From assembly GCA_964572475.1 (NCBI GenBank), contig CAZNEZ010000006.1, positions 1-64,000 on the forward strand: a stretch of 64,000 nt of DNA, written 5' to 3'. How positions within the stretch are numbered: position 1 is the first letter of the stretch; each line of letters starts with the position of its first letter. The position numbers and the translations under genes are program-made. The notes under the pieces were generated by a model. That model saw nothing but the letters and a program-made list of their open reading frames with translations. It was not told the DNA's origin and ran no database searches. Shown in pieces: positions 7,817 to 16,584 of this stretch. The stretch is from CAZNEZ01 sp964572475. GTDB lineage: Bacteria > Bacillota > Clostridia > Lachnospirales > Lachnospiraceae.

Positions 7817-10033
7817 ATGGAGACATTAAGAGTTTACAAAAGATCGGTATTAGGAATTATTATTATCCTGTTTATGATCAATTTATTTTTCTTTGTTCAA
7901 CAAGAGGGCAATATTTCTGAGGAAGAGATGATATATGGAGAAAATTATGATTATACAGAGTATATAAAGAATAGTGATAACGAATATAGCAAGGCAATTA
8001 AATATTATACAGGTTGGGATAATGATAGTATTATGACAGATGTAAATGAAAAACTTAGTGTACTTTCTACAGAAAATGAAACTGATATATATAAAATAAA
8101 TGCCTATAATAGAGTTGTTGAACAGATAGAATATTATAAAGAGTATAAAACGAAGTACCAAAATATTTGTGATAATGCCAAGCAGATGTCTAGCATAGAA
8201 ATTTTTGCAGAAAACAACTCATATTCAAGATTAAATATAGAAAAAACGGTTGAGGATTTCAAAAAGGTATCAAATGTAAAAACAGAGATTGTTAATGATA
8301 AAGTAATTGATGTATGGTCTGATTACGAGATTACAGATTATATAGTATTGTTAATTATGATTCTAATAATAATGCAGTTTTTGAGTGAAAGAAAGATTGG
8401 ATTATGGAGTATAATACATAGTTTGAAAAAGGGAAGACTAAGTTTAACAATTAAAAGAACGGGAATACTTGCTATTTCATCTGTTATAATTTCCGCTATA
8501 TTTTATTTATCAACGCTTTTAATTTCAATTAATATGTATGGAGCAATAAATTGGTCTGCAAGTATACAATCTATTCAGAGCTTTGAAAATTGTTCTATAC
8601 CACTTAATATAGGAGAATATATTTTGAGCGTATACCTTATTAAGGCAGCAGGTATATTTACGATTGCTGTTTTGATATGGATTATACTATCGGTTATATC
8701 TAAGATGAATATTGCTATTCTTATTACAGCTATTATAATGGGGGCTGAATACATATCATATGTTAAGGTTACAGATATAAGCAATATGGTTCTTTTAAAA
8801 TATATTAATCCCTTTGCATTTTTAAATACAAATAATTTATTTAGAAATTATCTTAATATTTTTATATTTGGTAAGCCTGTTTTTATATTAAACTTTTGCA
8901 TAGTAGTTTTACTTTTGCTGTGCATTGTAGGGGTGGGTGTTAATATTATTGTCAATCCTAGAAAATATCCAGTAAGTTCACCTAACATAATAGAAAAGTA
9001 CACTGACAATATCAGCAGGTGGCTCAATAACTTTGTTAATGGAACTAACATATTTCTTCATGAGGGATATAAACTGTTGTGGGCGCTTAAAGGTATAATA
9101 GTAGTGATGTTTGTTATTTGTATAGCACTTTTATCACAGAACTATAAACCATTACTATATGATGGCGTTTCTACTAATCTTAATAAATACTATAAGGAGC
9201 TATTAAATGTAAGTATAGAAGATTCGGAGCAATATTTTGATAAGTGGCAGGAGGAAATTGATGAGTTAAGTTTAAAACCTGAAATGTTTAATCAGATAGA
9301 AGATAAGAAAAAAGCACTTGATATAATATTAAAGCATAAGGATAAGCTAAAAGAGATTAAAGAGAATACAGGAATAGAAGTAAAATTCGTTAATCCATTT
9401 GGATATAATAGTTTAATTGGAGATGCAGGAGCAAAAAGAAGAGAGAAAAATGCTATGATTGAATTGTTATGTATAGCACTTATAATAGGAGGATTTGCAT
9501 CTATAGATAAGCAAAACAATTCTATGGCAATAATAAGAACAACAAAAATGGGAATAAAAAAAACGTATGGAATTAAAATGATATGGACATTTATTGCTTC
9601 AATAATTATAGTAGCGCCAATTTCATATGTGGAATTTGAGAATGTAATAGGAAGAATGGGGCTTTCGGATTTAACAGCGCCTGTGCAGAGCTTTGTTGCA
9701 CTTGGCAAATTCCCATTAAAAATCAGCCTGATTCAGTATATATTATTAATGTATATAGTGAGACTAATAAGTGCCTATATAGTAGGAATAATTGTACTGG
9801 AAATATCAGAGATGTGTTCAAATACCAGAATAGGACAAATGCTAAATGTCTGTATTATTGTTGTACCAGCAGTACTTTTGTACATGAATATAGATGAAGT
9901 TAAATATTTGGCCCTAAGTAATAGTGTAGGAATATCAGATATAAGTAAAGTTATACATATTGTTGTGCCTGTAGTTATTGCTATAGTAGTATTTATGATA
10001 CGACATTGTAGAGAACATAAGGATAGAATATAA
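7817..10033 (+). CDS. Large ABC transporter permease with two similar halves
   Basis: About 738 aa. It has two halves of the same plan: a first helix (about residues 10-30), a 140-residue outside segment, then a helix bundle (about 172-385); and again a helix near 425-443, an outside segment of about 100 residues, then helices from 545 to 730. This looks like two fused ABC-2 type permease units. ATG 7766 is in frame but has no ribosome-binding site; 7817 has GAAAGG upstream. Paired with the ATPase just before it. Substrate unknown; export of, or protection from, the small secreted protein is one possibility. Confidence 0.75.
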   Translation: METLRVYKRSVLGIIIILFMINLFFFVQQEGNISEEEMIYGENYDYTEYIKNSDNEYSKAIKYYTGWDNDSIMTDVNEKLSVLSTENETDIYKINAYNRVVEQIEYYKEYKTKYQNICDNAKQMSSIEIFAENNSYSRLNIEKTVEDFKKVSNVKTEIVNDKVIDVWSDYEITDYIVLLIMILIIMQFLSERKIGLWSIIHSLKKGRLSLTIKRTGILAISSVIISAIFYLSTLLISINMYGAINWSASIQSIQSFENCSIPLNIGEYILSVYLIKAAGIFTIAVLIWIILSVISKMNIAILITAIIMGAEYISYVKVTDISNMVLLKYINPFAFLNTNNLFRNYLNIFIFGKPVFILNFCIVVLLLLCIVGVGVNIIVNPRKYPVSSPNIIEKYTDNISRWLNNFVNGTNIFLHEGYKLLWALKGIIVVMFVICIALLSQNYKPLLYDGVSTNLNKYYKELLNVSIEDSEQYFDKWQEEIDELSLKPEMFNQIEDKKKALDIILKHKDKLKEIKENTGIEVKFVNPFGYNSLIGDAGAKRREKNAMIELLCIALIIGGFASIDKQNNSMAIIRTTKMGIKKTYGIKMIWTFIASIIIVAPISYVEFENVIGRMGLSDLTAPVQSFVALGKFPLKISLIQYILLMYIVRLISAYIVGIIVLEISEMCSNTRIGQMLNVCIIVVPAVLLYMNIDEVKYLALSNSVGISDISKVIHIVVPVVIAIVVFMIRHCREHKDRI

Positions 10034-10112
10034 ATTAGTATAAATAGTTATTATTGCAAAAATATTATAAAAACAGTTTAAAACAATTAGAAATCGGCTC
10101 AATATAAAGGAC

Positions 10113-10141
10113 TTTATATTTTCTATAAAGAATGGTATAAT
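10113..10141 (+). promoter_or_regulatory. gdpP promoter with overlapping inverted repeat
   Basis: TTTATA (10113-10118), 17 bases, TATAAT (10136-10141). AATATAAAG (10101-10109) and CTTTATATT (10112-10120) form a 9 bp inverted repeat over the -35 region; it could be a weak terminator of the upstream operon or an operator. Confidence 0.55.
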
Positions 10142-10179
10142 GGAACTAATCATCTGTATAGATGGAAGTGGAGATTATT

Positions 10180-12225
10180 ATGAATAGAAAATTCAAAGTT
10201 AAAGGACAGTTGAAGACATATCTTCTTTGGCCAATATTTTTAAGTATATTACTTATAGTAGCAGATATAACAATATTTTTTATAAGCATTCCGGCAGGAG
10301 TGATAGCCAGCTCAGCAACAGTAGTGTATCTAATGGTAGCAGTAGCTTTATATATCTACAATAAGACTATAATTATGAATGAATTGGTAGGATTTGCTAC
10401 TGATTATGCCCAGATTCAAAAGAAGCTGCTACAAGACCTTACGATTCCCTATGGACTTATTGATATGGATGGAAAAGTTATGTGGAAGAATAAGGAACTC
10501 TCCAAGCTAATTCATAGAGAAGATGTTAAAGTACGTTCACTTTGTACGATGTTTGATGATATTTCAGAGGACAACCTTATATTTGATGGACAGATTAAAG
10601 AATTGAATATTAGATTTGAAAACAGAGAGTACAGGGTTGAACTTAAAAAGGTTGATGTTAAAGGAATCTTTAATAATGATAGTATTGTAGTGATGTCTAA
10701 TGATGAAGATTATCTTATTGCTATTTATTTCTTTGATGAGACAGAGATTAAGCGTTTAGCAAAAGACAATATTGATCAAAAGATGGTTGCAGGTCTTATA
10801 TATATTGATAATTATGAGGAAGCACTTGAAAGCGTAGAAGATGTAAGACGTTCACTTCTGATAGCACTTATTGATAGAAAGATTAATAAATATATTACGG
10901 GAATTAATGGAATTGTTAAGAAGATGGAGAAGGATAAATATTTTATAGCTATTCAGCAAAGATATGTAGAAACCCTTCAGTGTAATAAATTTTCACTATT
11001 AGATGAAGTTAAGTCAGTAAATATAGGTAATGAGATGGATGTTACCATTAGTATCGGACTTGGTGTGAATGGTGAGAATTATATGCAGAATTGTGATTAC
11101 TCAAGAACTGCTATTGATTTAGCACTTGGTCGTGGTGGAGATCAGGCTGTAATTAAGGATCAGGAGAAGATATATTATTATGGTGGTAAAACAAAACAGG
11201 TAGAGAAGAATACTAGAGTTAAGGCAAGAGTTAAAGCACATGCACTTAGAGAACTTCTTGAGACAAAAGATAAGGTTATTATTATGGGACATAAGATTGG
11301 TGATGTTGATTCATTCGGCGCATCAATTGGGTTATATAGGGCAACTAAGACACTTAATAAAAAAGCATATATTGTAATTAATGAGATAACGACATCAGTA
11401 AGACCTATGCTAGAGAGATTTGTAGGTAATTCCGATTATGAAGATGATATATTTATTAATAGTAGTGAGGCTCAGGACCTTGTAGATTCTAACACAGCGG
11501 TTATAGTGGTGGATGTTAACAGACCAAGTTATACGGAATGTCCAGAATTGCTGGAGCTGTCAAAAGCAACGGTTGTACTTGACCATCATAGGCAGAGCAG
11601 TGAGATTATTGAGAATGCAGTTCTTTCATATATAGAGACCTATGCGTCTTCAACTTGTGAAATGGTATCAGAAATTCTACAATATATACATGATGAAGTT
11701 AAGTTAAGACAGCCTGAAGCAGATGCTTTATATGCAGGTGTAATGATAGATACTAATAATTTTGCAGTTAAGACAGGTGTTAGAACATTTGAGGCAGCAG
11801 CCTTCTTAAGAAGAAATGGTGCTGATATTACAAGAGTAAGACTTCTGTTTAGAAATGATTTTAATGATTTTCAGGCTAGAGCAGAAGCTGTTCATAATGC
11901 TGAAGTATATAGAGAAGAATATGCAATTACAGAATCTTCTTCTAATAATATAGAAAGTCCAACAGTTGTTGGAGCACAGGTAGCTAATGAACTATTGAAT
12001 ATTAACCACATAAAGGCATCATTTGTGGTAACTAATTACAATAATATGATATATGTAAGTGCAAGGTCAATTGATAATTTAAATGTTCAGTTGGTTATGG
12101 AAAGGCTTGGTGGTGGAGGTCACATGAATGTGGCTGGAGCCCAGCTTTTGAATTGCACTATAGATGAAGCTAAGGACACTATCAAGCGCACACTAGACGA
12201 GATGCTTGAAGAAGGCGCAATTTAA
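10180..12225 (+). CDS. gdpP: Cyclic-di-AMP phosphodiesterase GdpP
   Basis: About 681 aa membrane enzyme that hydrolyses c-di-AMP to pApA, with roles in cell-wall and potassium homeostasis. Order: two N-terminal helices (residues 15-60), PAS-like region (about 75-165), degenerate GGDEF domain (about 165-300; LALGRGGDQAV replaces GGEEF), DHH domain with GHKIGDVDS near 369-377 and LDHHRQ near 467-472, and a DHHA1 domain with GGGGH near 644. All DHH metal ligands look present. Start 10180 has GGAAGTGGAG upstream. gdpP-rplI-dnaB is a conserved Firmicutes order. Confidence 0.94.
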   Translation: MNRKFKVKGQLKTYLLWPIFLSILLIVADITIFFISIPAGVIASSATVVYLMVAVALYIYNKTIIMNELVGFATDYAQIQKKLLQDLTIPYGLIDMDGKVMWKNKELSKLIHREDVKVRSLCTMFDDISEDNLIFDGQIKELNIRFENREYRVELKKVDVKGIFNNDSIVVMSNDEDYLIAIYFFDETEIKRLAKDNIDQKMVAGLIYIDNYEEALESVEDVRRSLLIALIDRKINKYITGINGIVKKMEKDKYFIAIQQRYVETLQCNKFSLLDEVKSVNIGNEMDVTISIGLGVNGENYMQNCDYSRTAIDLALGRGGDQAVIKDQEKIYYYGGKTKQVEKNTRVKARVKAHALRELLETKDKVIIMGHKIGDVDSFGASIGLYRATKTLNKKAYIVINEITTSVRPMLERFVGNSDYEDDIFINSSEAQDLVDSNTAVIVVDVNRPSYTECPELLELSKATVVLDHHRQSSEIIENAVLSYIETYASSTCEMVSEILQYIHDEVKLRQPEADALYAGVMIDTNNFAVKTGVRTFEAAAFLRRNGADITRVRLLFRNDFNDFQARAEAVHNAEVYREEYAITESSSNNIESPTVVGAQVANELLNINHIKASFVVTNYNNMIYVSARSIDNLNVQLVMERLGGGGHMNVAGAQLLNCTIDEAKDTIKRTLDEMLEEGAI

Positions 12226-12245
12226 CAGTTATAGGAGGCAAAAAG

Positions 12246-12695
12246 ATGGAAGTTATTTTACTACAGGATGTTAAACCATTAGGGAAAAAAGGTGATAAAG
12301 TCAAAGTTAATGAAGGATATGGCAGAAATTATATAATTCCTAAAAAGTTAGGAATTGAAGCTACAACTAAGAACATAAATGACCTTAAGTTACAAAAAGC
12401 CAATGAAGAGAGGATTGCATTGCAAAGACTTGAAGAAGCTAAGGACTTTGCTAAAAAAATAGAAGAAAAACCAGTTGTATTGCAGCTTAAACTTGGTGAA
12501 GGCGGTAAGATATTTGGCTCTGTTTCAACTAAAGAGATTGCAAAAGCAGCGAACGACCAGCTTGGATATGATATTGATAAAAAGAAGATGGTATTAGACG
12601 AACCTATTAAAACAGTTGGTACACATATAATTCAGGTTAAGATTCATAAGGAAGTAACAGCAAAGTTGACAGTTAAAGTTATAGGACAAGAATAG
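12246..12695 (+). CDS. rplI: 50S ribosomal protein L9
   Basis: 149 aa, normal length. N-terminal domain MEVILLQDVKPLGKKGDKVKVNEGYGRNY-IPK pattern, central long helix (about 40-75) and C-terminal RNA-binding domain with GGKIFGSVST. L9 binds 23S rRNA at the L1 stalk base and affects frame maintenance. AGGAGG lies at 12233-12238, between gdpP and dnaB. Confidence 0.97.
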   Translation: MEVILLQDVKPLGKKGDKVKVNEGYGRNYIIPKKLGIEATTKNINDLKLQKANEERIALQRLEEAKDFAKKIEEKPVVLQLKLGEGGKIFGSVSTKEIAKAANDQLGYDIDKKKMVLDEPIKTVGTHIIQVKIHKEVTAKLTVKVIGQE

Positions 12696-12728
12696 ATATA
12701 TATCCAGTAGGTAATGGAGGTTTATTAA

Positions 12729-14057
12729 ATGGACGAGGCTCTGATTAAACGAGTTCTACCACATAGTACAGAAGCAGAAAAGTCGGTTGTGGGCGCAATG
12801 ATTATGGATAATGAAGCTGTGGTGGCGGCATCTGAACTTCTTTTATCAGATGAGTTTTATGGCAATCAGTATGGGATATTGTTTGAAGCTATGACAGAAT
12901 TGAATAGAGAAGGAAAGCCGGTTGACCTAGTTACTCTACAGGAAAAACTTAAAGAAAAAGATGTACCAGCTGAACTTAGCAGCATTGATTTTATTAGAGA
13001 TATTGTTGCATCTGTTCCAACATCAGCTAATATTAAATACTATGCCAATATAGTTAAAGAAAAGGCAATGCTTCGTAAGCTTATTAAGACTAATGAAGAT
13101 ATTATGAATGAATGTTATGTCGGAAAAGATAATCTTGAAGACATAATGAACGACACAGAAAAAAAGATTTTTGGACTTATGCAGAGCCGTTCTGGCGGTG
13201 ATTATGTACCTATTAAACAAGTAGTAATAAATGCACTTGATAAGATTGAAGCAGCCGCTAAAACAGGAGGTAATATTACCGGTATTCCAACAGGTTTTAT
13301 AGATCTTGATTACAAGATGTCAGGATTACAGCCATCAGATCTTATTCTTATAGCAGCCAGACCTTCTATGGGAAAAACGGCATTTGTGCTTAATCTTGCA
13401 GAGCATGTGGCATTCAGAAAAAATGTTACTACTGCTATTTTTTCTTTGGAAATGTCTAAGGAACAACTTGTAAATAGGCTTTTTTCACTTGAATCAAAAG
13501 TTAATTCTCAGGCGCTTAGAACGGGTAATCTCAATGATTCTGACTGGGAAAAACTTATAGAAAGTGCTAATGTAATAGGAAATTCCAACCTTATTATAGA
13601 TGACACTCCAAGTATTTCTATTTCTGAACTTAGATCTAAGTGTAGAAAATATAAAATGGAACATAATCTAGGGGTTGTTATTATTGATTATCTGCAGTTG
13701 ATGTCTGGTTCAGGGAAGTCAGATAATAGACAACAGGAGATTTCTGATATATCAAGATCACTTAAAGCGTTGGCAAGAGAGATAAATGCTCCAGTTATAG
13801 CACTATCTCAGCTTAGCCGTGCTGTTGAACAAAGGCCAGATCATAGACCTATGCTTTCTGATTTGAGAGAATCTGGAGCTATAGAGCAGGATGCAGATGT
13901 TGTTATGTTCTTATACAGAGATGATTATTATAATAAAGAAAGTGAAGATAAAGGAATAGCAGAAGTAATAATTGCTAAGCAAAGAAATGGTCCGATTGGT
14001 ACAGTTAAGCTTTATTGGTTACCTGATTTTACAAAATTCGCCAATATGGAGAAATAA
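12729..14057 (+). CDS. dnaB: Replicative DNA helicase
   Basis: 442 aa, typical for DnaB. The N-terminal DnaG-interacting domain (about 8-110) has PHSTEAEKSVVGAMI; the RecA-like motor has Walker A ARPSMGKT near 209-216, VVIIDYLQLM (Walker B), and the LSQLSRAVE and RLSDLRESGAIEQDAD-type motifs (here MLSDLRESGAIEQDAD). It unwinds DNA ahead of the replication fork as a hexamer. No intein is present. A terminator follows, closing the gdpP-rplI-dnaB operon. Confidence 0.97.
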   Translation: MDEALIKRVLPHSTEAEKSVVGAMIMDNEAVVAASELLLSDEFYGNQYGILFEAMTELNREGKPVDLVTLQEKLKEKDVPAELSSIDFIRDIVASVPTSANIKYYANIVKEKAMLRKLIKTNEDIMNECYVGKDNLEDIMNDTEKKIFGLMQSRSGGDYVPIKQVVINALDKIEAAAKTGGNITGIPTGFIDLDYKMSGLQPSDLILIAARPSMGKTAFVLNLAEHVAFRKNVTTAIFSLEMSKEQLVNRLFSLESKVNSQALRTGNLNDSDWEKLIESANVIGNSNLIIDDTPSISISELRSKCRKYKMEHNLGVVIIDYLQLMSGSGKSDNRQQEISDISRSLKALAREINAPVIALSQLSRAVEQRPDHRPMLSDLRESGAIEQDADVVMFLYRDDYYNKESEDKGIAEVIIAKQRNGPIGTVKLYWLPDFTKFANMEK

Positions 14058-14070
14058 AAAACAAACTTTT

Positions 14071-14100
14071 AGGGATTTCGCAATTGAAATCCCTTTTTTT
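14071..14100 (+). terminator. Rho-independent terminator after dnaB
   Basis: AGGGATTTC pairs with GAAATCCCT around a six-base loop, followed by a T run ending near 14100. The downstream arm overlaps the -35 box of the next promoter. Confidence 0.93.
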
Positions 14101-14111
14101 AATGCTATAAT
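14084..14111 (+). promoter_or_regulatory. Promoter embedded in the dnaB terminator
   Basis: TTGAAA (14084-14089), 16 bases, TATAAT (14106-14111). The -35 box lies inside the hairpin, so terminator and promoter share bases. It would drive the MerR-family gene. Confidence 0.6.
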
Positions 14112-14175
14112 GTTATAAGAAAAAAGAAGCGCAAATAGCGGAAGCATTTTCCAGAATAGCAAAAAGGAGGATAAG

Positions 14176-14796
14176 ATGGGGGAGAAACGTTACATTATTT
14201 CGGATGCATCTAGGATGGTAGATGTTGAAGCTCATGTTCTAAGATACTGGGAGGAAGAATTGGAGATAGAAATTCCCAGAAATGAAATGGGTCATCGTTA
14301 CTATACAGAGTTTCATATACAACTACTTAAATCTGTAAAAGAATTAAAAGAGCAGGGATTGCAACTTAAGGCTATTAAGATGATTATGCCTGAATTATTA
14401 TCAGGTGAGGAAGTTTCAATAGATAAGGTAGTTGCTGCTCATGACATAAATTCTAATGAGATAGCTGTTAATAGTAATCAAAATATGCCAGAGATACATA
14501 AAAACATTAATGCAGGGACTAAAATTGCTCAGTTTCAACAAATTATTAATGAGGCAGTAAGTCAAGCAATGCTTAGAAATACGGAGATTCTATCTGATAG
14601 TATTAGCGGTAAGGTAAATGAGGGAATGTCAAAGGAAATGGATTATCTTTTTAGAATGCAGGATGAAAGAGAGGATGAAAGATTTAAGAAATTTGATGAA
14701 CTGGTAAGAGGATATCAAAGAGGAAGTAAGGAAGCGGCAATGACACTTGAAAAACCGAAAAAAAAGAGTAAATTTTTTAAAAAATATTCAAAATAA
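14176..14796 (+). CDS. MerR family transcriptional regulator
   Basis: 206 aa. The N-terminal winged helix (about 5-72) carries the MerR pattern YIISDASRMVDVEAHVLRYWE...GHRYYTEFHIQLL. No metal-binding cysteines follow. The C-terminal half is a predicted coiled coil (about 110-185) ending in a very basic tail. This resembles the RacA-like or chromosome-anchoring MerR proteins rather than metal sensors. AAAGGAGG precedes the ATG. Target unknown. Confidence 0.85.
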   Translation: MGEKRYIISDASRMVDVEAHVLRYWEEELEIEIPRNEMGHRYYTEFHIQLLKSVKELKEQGLQLKAIKMIMPELLSGEEVSIDKVVAAHDINSNEIAVNSNQNMPEIHKNINAGTKIAQFQQIINEAVSQAMLRNTEILSDSISGKVNEGMSKEMDYLFRMQDEREDERFKKFDELVRGYQRGSKEAAMTLEKPKKKSKFFKKYSK

Positions 14797-14800
14797 AATA

Positions 14801-14847
14801 AAAAAGACTGTAGTGTAAGCCTTGCGGCATGCATAACAGTCTTTTTA
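14801..14847. terminator. Bidirectional terminator between MerR gene and ferredoxin
   Basis: AAAAAGACTGT (14801-14811) pairs with ACAGTCTTTTT (14836-14846). T runs on both strands fit termination of both convergent genes. Confidence 0.88.
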
Positions 14848-14900
14848 TAAGTATCGAAAGTTACTTTCGATTGCAAAAATCTTGCAAATTAAATGTAATA

Positions 14901-15071
14901 TTATTCAGCTGAAATTGATTCTGTAGGACATGCAGCAGCACATGCACCGCAGTCTAAACATTCATCAGGATTGATTTCGTATTGTGATTCTCCTTCGCTG
15001 ATAGCGCCAACTGGACACTCAGCAGCACAAGCTCCACAGCTGATGCAGCCATCTGAAATTTTGTATGCCAT
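14901..15071 (-). CDS. 2[4Fe-4S] ferredoxin
   Basis: 56 aa, on the minus strand. The translation has two perfect cluster motifs: CISCGACAAECP and CLDCGACAAACP, the classic clostridial ferredoxin pattern (CxxCxxCxxxCP twice). It carries electrons at low potential in the cytoplasm, for example for pyruvate:ferredoxin oxidoreductase or hydrogenase. AGGAGG lies eight bases before the ATG (reading the minus strand). It is divergent from the DUF1858 gene. Confidence 0.96.
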   Translation of the reverse strand: MAYKISDGCISCGACAAECPVGAISEGESQYEINPDECLDCGACAAACPTESISAE

Positions 15072-15100
15072 AATGATATCCTCCTTTGATTGATGAACTT

Positions 15101-15129
15101 ATTTTAATACAAAATCATATAAAATACAA
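15101..15129 (-). promoter_or_regulatory. Ferredoxin promoter
   Basis: On the minus strand TTGTAT (15129-15124), 17 bases, TAAAAT (15106-15101). Confidence 0.55.
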
Positions 15130-15133
15130 GTCC

Positions 15134-15162
15134 TTGCATAAATTTAACATATGTAATATAAT
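15134..15162 (+). promoter_or_regulatory. Promoter of the DUF1858 gene
   Basis: TTGCAT (15134-15139), 17 bases, TATAAT (15157-15162). It lies back to back with the ferredoxin promoter. Confidence 0.7.
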
Positions 15163-15206
15163 CTTATGCAAAAGGTGTGAACATTCACGCAGAAAAGGAG
15201 ATTATT

Positions 15207-15410
15207 ATGGCAACAATAAGTAAAGATATGATTATTGCTGATATCGTAGCAATAGATCCTAGTTTAATACAGGTATTAATGGCAAGCGGAATGCATTGCG
15301 TAGGCTGTCCATCAGCTCAAGGCGAGTCATTAGAAGAAGCGGCTTTAGTTCATGGAATTAATCCGGATGATTTAGTAGCTGGACTTAATGAATTCTTAGC
15401 AACAAAATAA
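15207..15410 (+). CDS. DUF1858 domain protein (hybrid-cluster associated)
   Basis: 67 aa. The whole protein is one DUF1858 domain: MIIADIVAIDPSLIQVLMASGMHCVGCPSAQGESLEEAALVHG. The CVGC pair is the hallmark and could bind metal or form a redox disulfide. Members are often linked to Fe-S or nitrosative-stress functions; the divergent ferredoxin fits a redox context (inference). ATG 15207 has AAAAGGAG at 15193-15200, so a GTG at 15177 is not used. Confidence 0.88.
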   Translation: MATISKDMIIADIVAIDPSLIQVLMASGMHCVGCPSAQGESLEEAALVHGINPDDLVAGLNEFLATK

Positions 15411-15418
15411 TATATATT

Positions 15419-15466
15419 AAAAGGACTATTTATACCTTGAAATTGAGGTACAAATAGTCCTTTTTT
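15419..15466. terminator. Bidirectional terminator
   Basis: AAAAGGACTATTT pairs with AAATAGTCCTTTT, with T runs on both strands. It serves the DUF1858 gene and the convergent mecA gene. GAATAGAAATTACGCA follows at about 15467. Confidence 0.9.
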
Positions 15467-15501
15467 GAATAGAAATTACGCAAAAATCTGTTCGTCTTTT
15501 T

Positions 15502-16320
15502 CTAAAGTAGGGATAATTGCTGCATAGCATTATCTTTTAATATAGGTTTATAATGTTCTTTGTAAAATGATTCGCTGCTATATGTGGCTCTTTCAGGGAC
15601 ACCATATTCTGATAGAATGTTGCATACTCTATTAAAACCTTCTGGACTTTGATCTGATAGAGTAACCACAAGATAGTAGTGATTGTTCTTCAAGTTCTTG
15701 TATAGCGAATTCTTTCCTGAATATTGAGAAGTTGCTATTCGTGAAGCATTAATAATACAATTCAAATCTGAAAATCGATATATCTTAGTTAAATCAACCT
15801 TTATGATACTGTCAGGCTCTAGCGGATTCTTAACTCCATTAGAAGCTTTGGGTATTGAAGAAGACAAGCCTGATTCTGATAGTATATTCTGAAATGAAGA
15901 AGCTTTGTTATCCTTAGAAGCACTGTTAGCAATCTCTGATAGATTCTTAAACAAATCAACTACTTCATCAGCGCCAACAAACTCTTGTGATGATGGATCA
16001 TCATCTAAATCAGTAAAGTCATCATCTTCCTCAGAAGGAGCAAATTTTGAGAACCTGGTATCAAGTTCTTCTGGGTCATCAACTTTAGTAATAATAAGAA
16101 CGATACAATCTGTAGAAACAGGAATAGCTTCTATCATAAGAGGAATATCCTCGGCTTCAAATCCAAACTCGGCAGAAGCCTGCTGCATCATATCTTTAAA
16201 AAGACCCTTTGCTTTTTCGGTACCGTATGCTAGTTCACTGATTTTAATCTGCCTGGAAGCCAGGTCCGATTTATTTAAAGTACACTTTATCTGATTATCA
16301 TTAATCTTTTCTATTTTCAT
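15502..16320 (-). CDS. mecA: Adaptor protein MecA
   Basis: About 272 aa on the minus strand. The N-terminal domain begins MKIEKINDNQIKCTLNKSDL, typical of MecA; an acidic linker (about 85-105, EEDDDFTDLDDD) and a C-terminal domain follow (DLTKIYRFSDLNCIINAS...YYLVVTLSDQSPEGFNRVCNILSEYG). MecA family proteins deliver substrates to ClpC. Start 16320 has GAGGTG seven bases upstream; an earlier in-frame ATG at 16347 lacks one. A small GTTGTC/GACAAC hairpin lies in the leader (about 16340-16354). Single-gene unit. Confidence 0.9.
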   Translation of the reverse strand: MKIEKINDNQIKCTLNKSDLASRQIKISELAYGTEKAKGLFKDMMQQASAEFGFEAEDIPLMIEAIPVSTDCIVLIITKVDDPEELDTRFSKFAPSEEDDDFTDLDDDPSSQEFVGADEVVDLFKNLSEIANSASKDNKASSFQNILSESGLSSSIPKASNGVKNPLEPDSIIKVDLTKIYRFSDLNCIINASRIATSQYSGKNSLYKNLKNNHYYLVVTLSDQSPEGFNRVCNILSEYGVPERATYSSESFYKEHYKPILKDNAMQQLSLL

Positions 16321-16502
16321 AAAAGACACCTCTTTTCTGTTGTCCAAGACAACGGGTAAAGAACATTAAAGTATCTTATCCTATATTATATAGTATAAAC
16401 CATTTTTAATTCATCTGTAAAGCCTATATTGATTAAAAAACTGTAAATTAATTACGGCAAAATATGTTAAAAATTTTAAAAATAATATTATGAAAATAAT
16501 GC

Positions 16503-16531
16503 TTGCATTATTATATGCATTAGGTTATAAT
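16503..16531 (+). promoter_or_regulatory. Promoter of the kinase operon
   Basis: TTGCAT (16503-16508), 17 bases, TATAAT (16526-16531). The gap from 16321 to 16502 is AT-rich and shows nothing else recognisable beyond the mecA upstream region. Confidence 0.72.
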
Positions 16532-16584
16532 TTTTTACATGAGATATCACATATTGTATGTATGATAACTGAAAGGAGGAAGTA

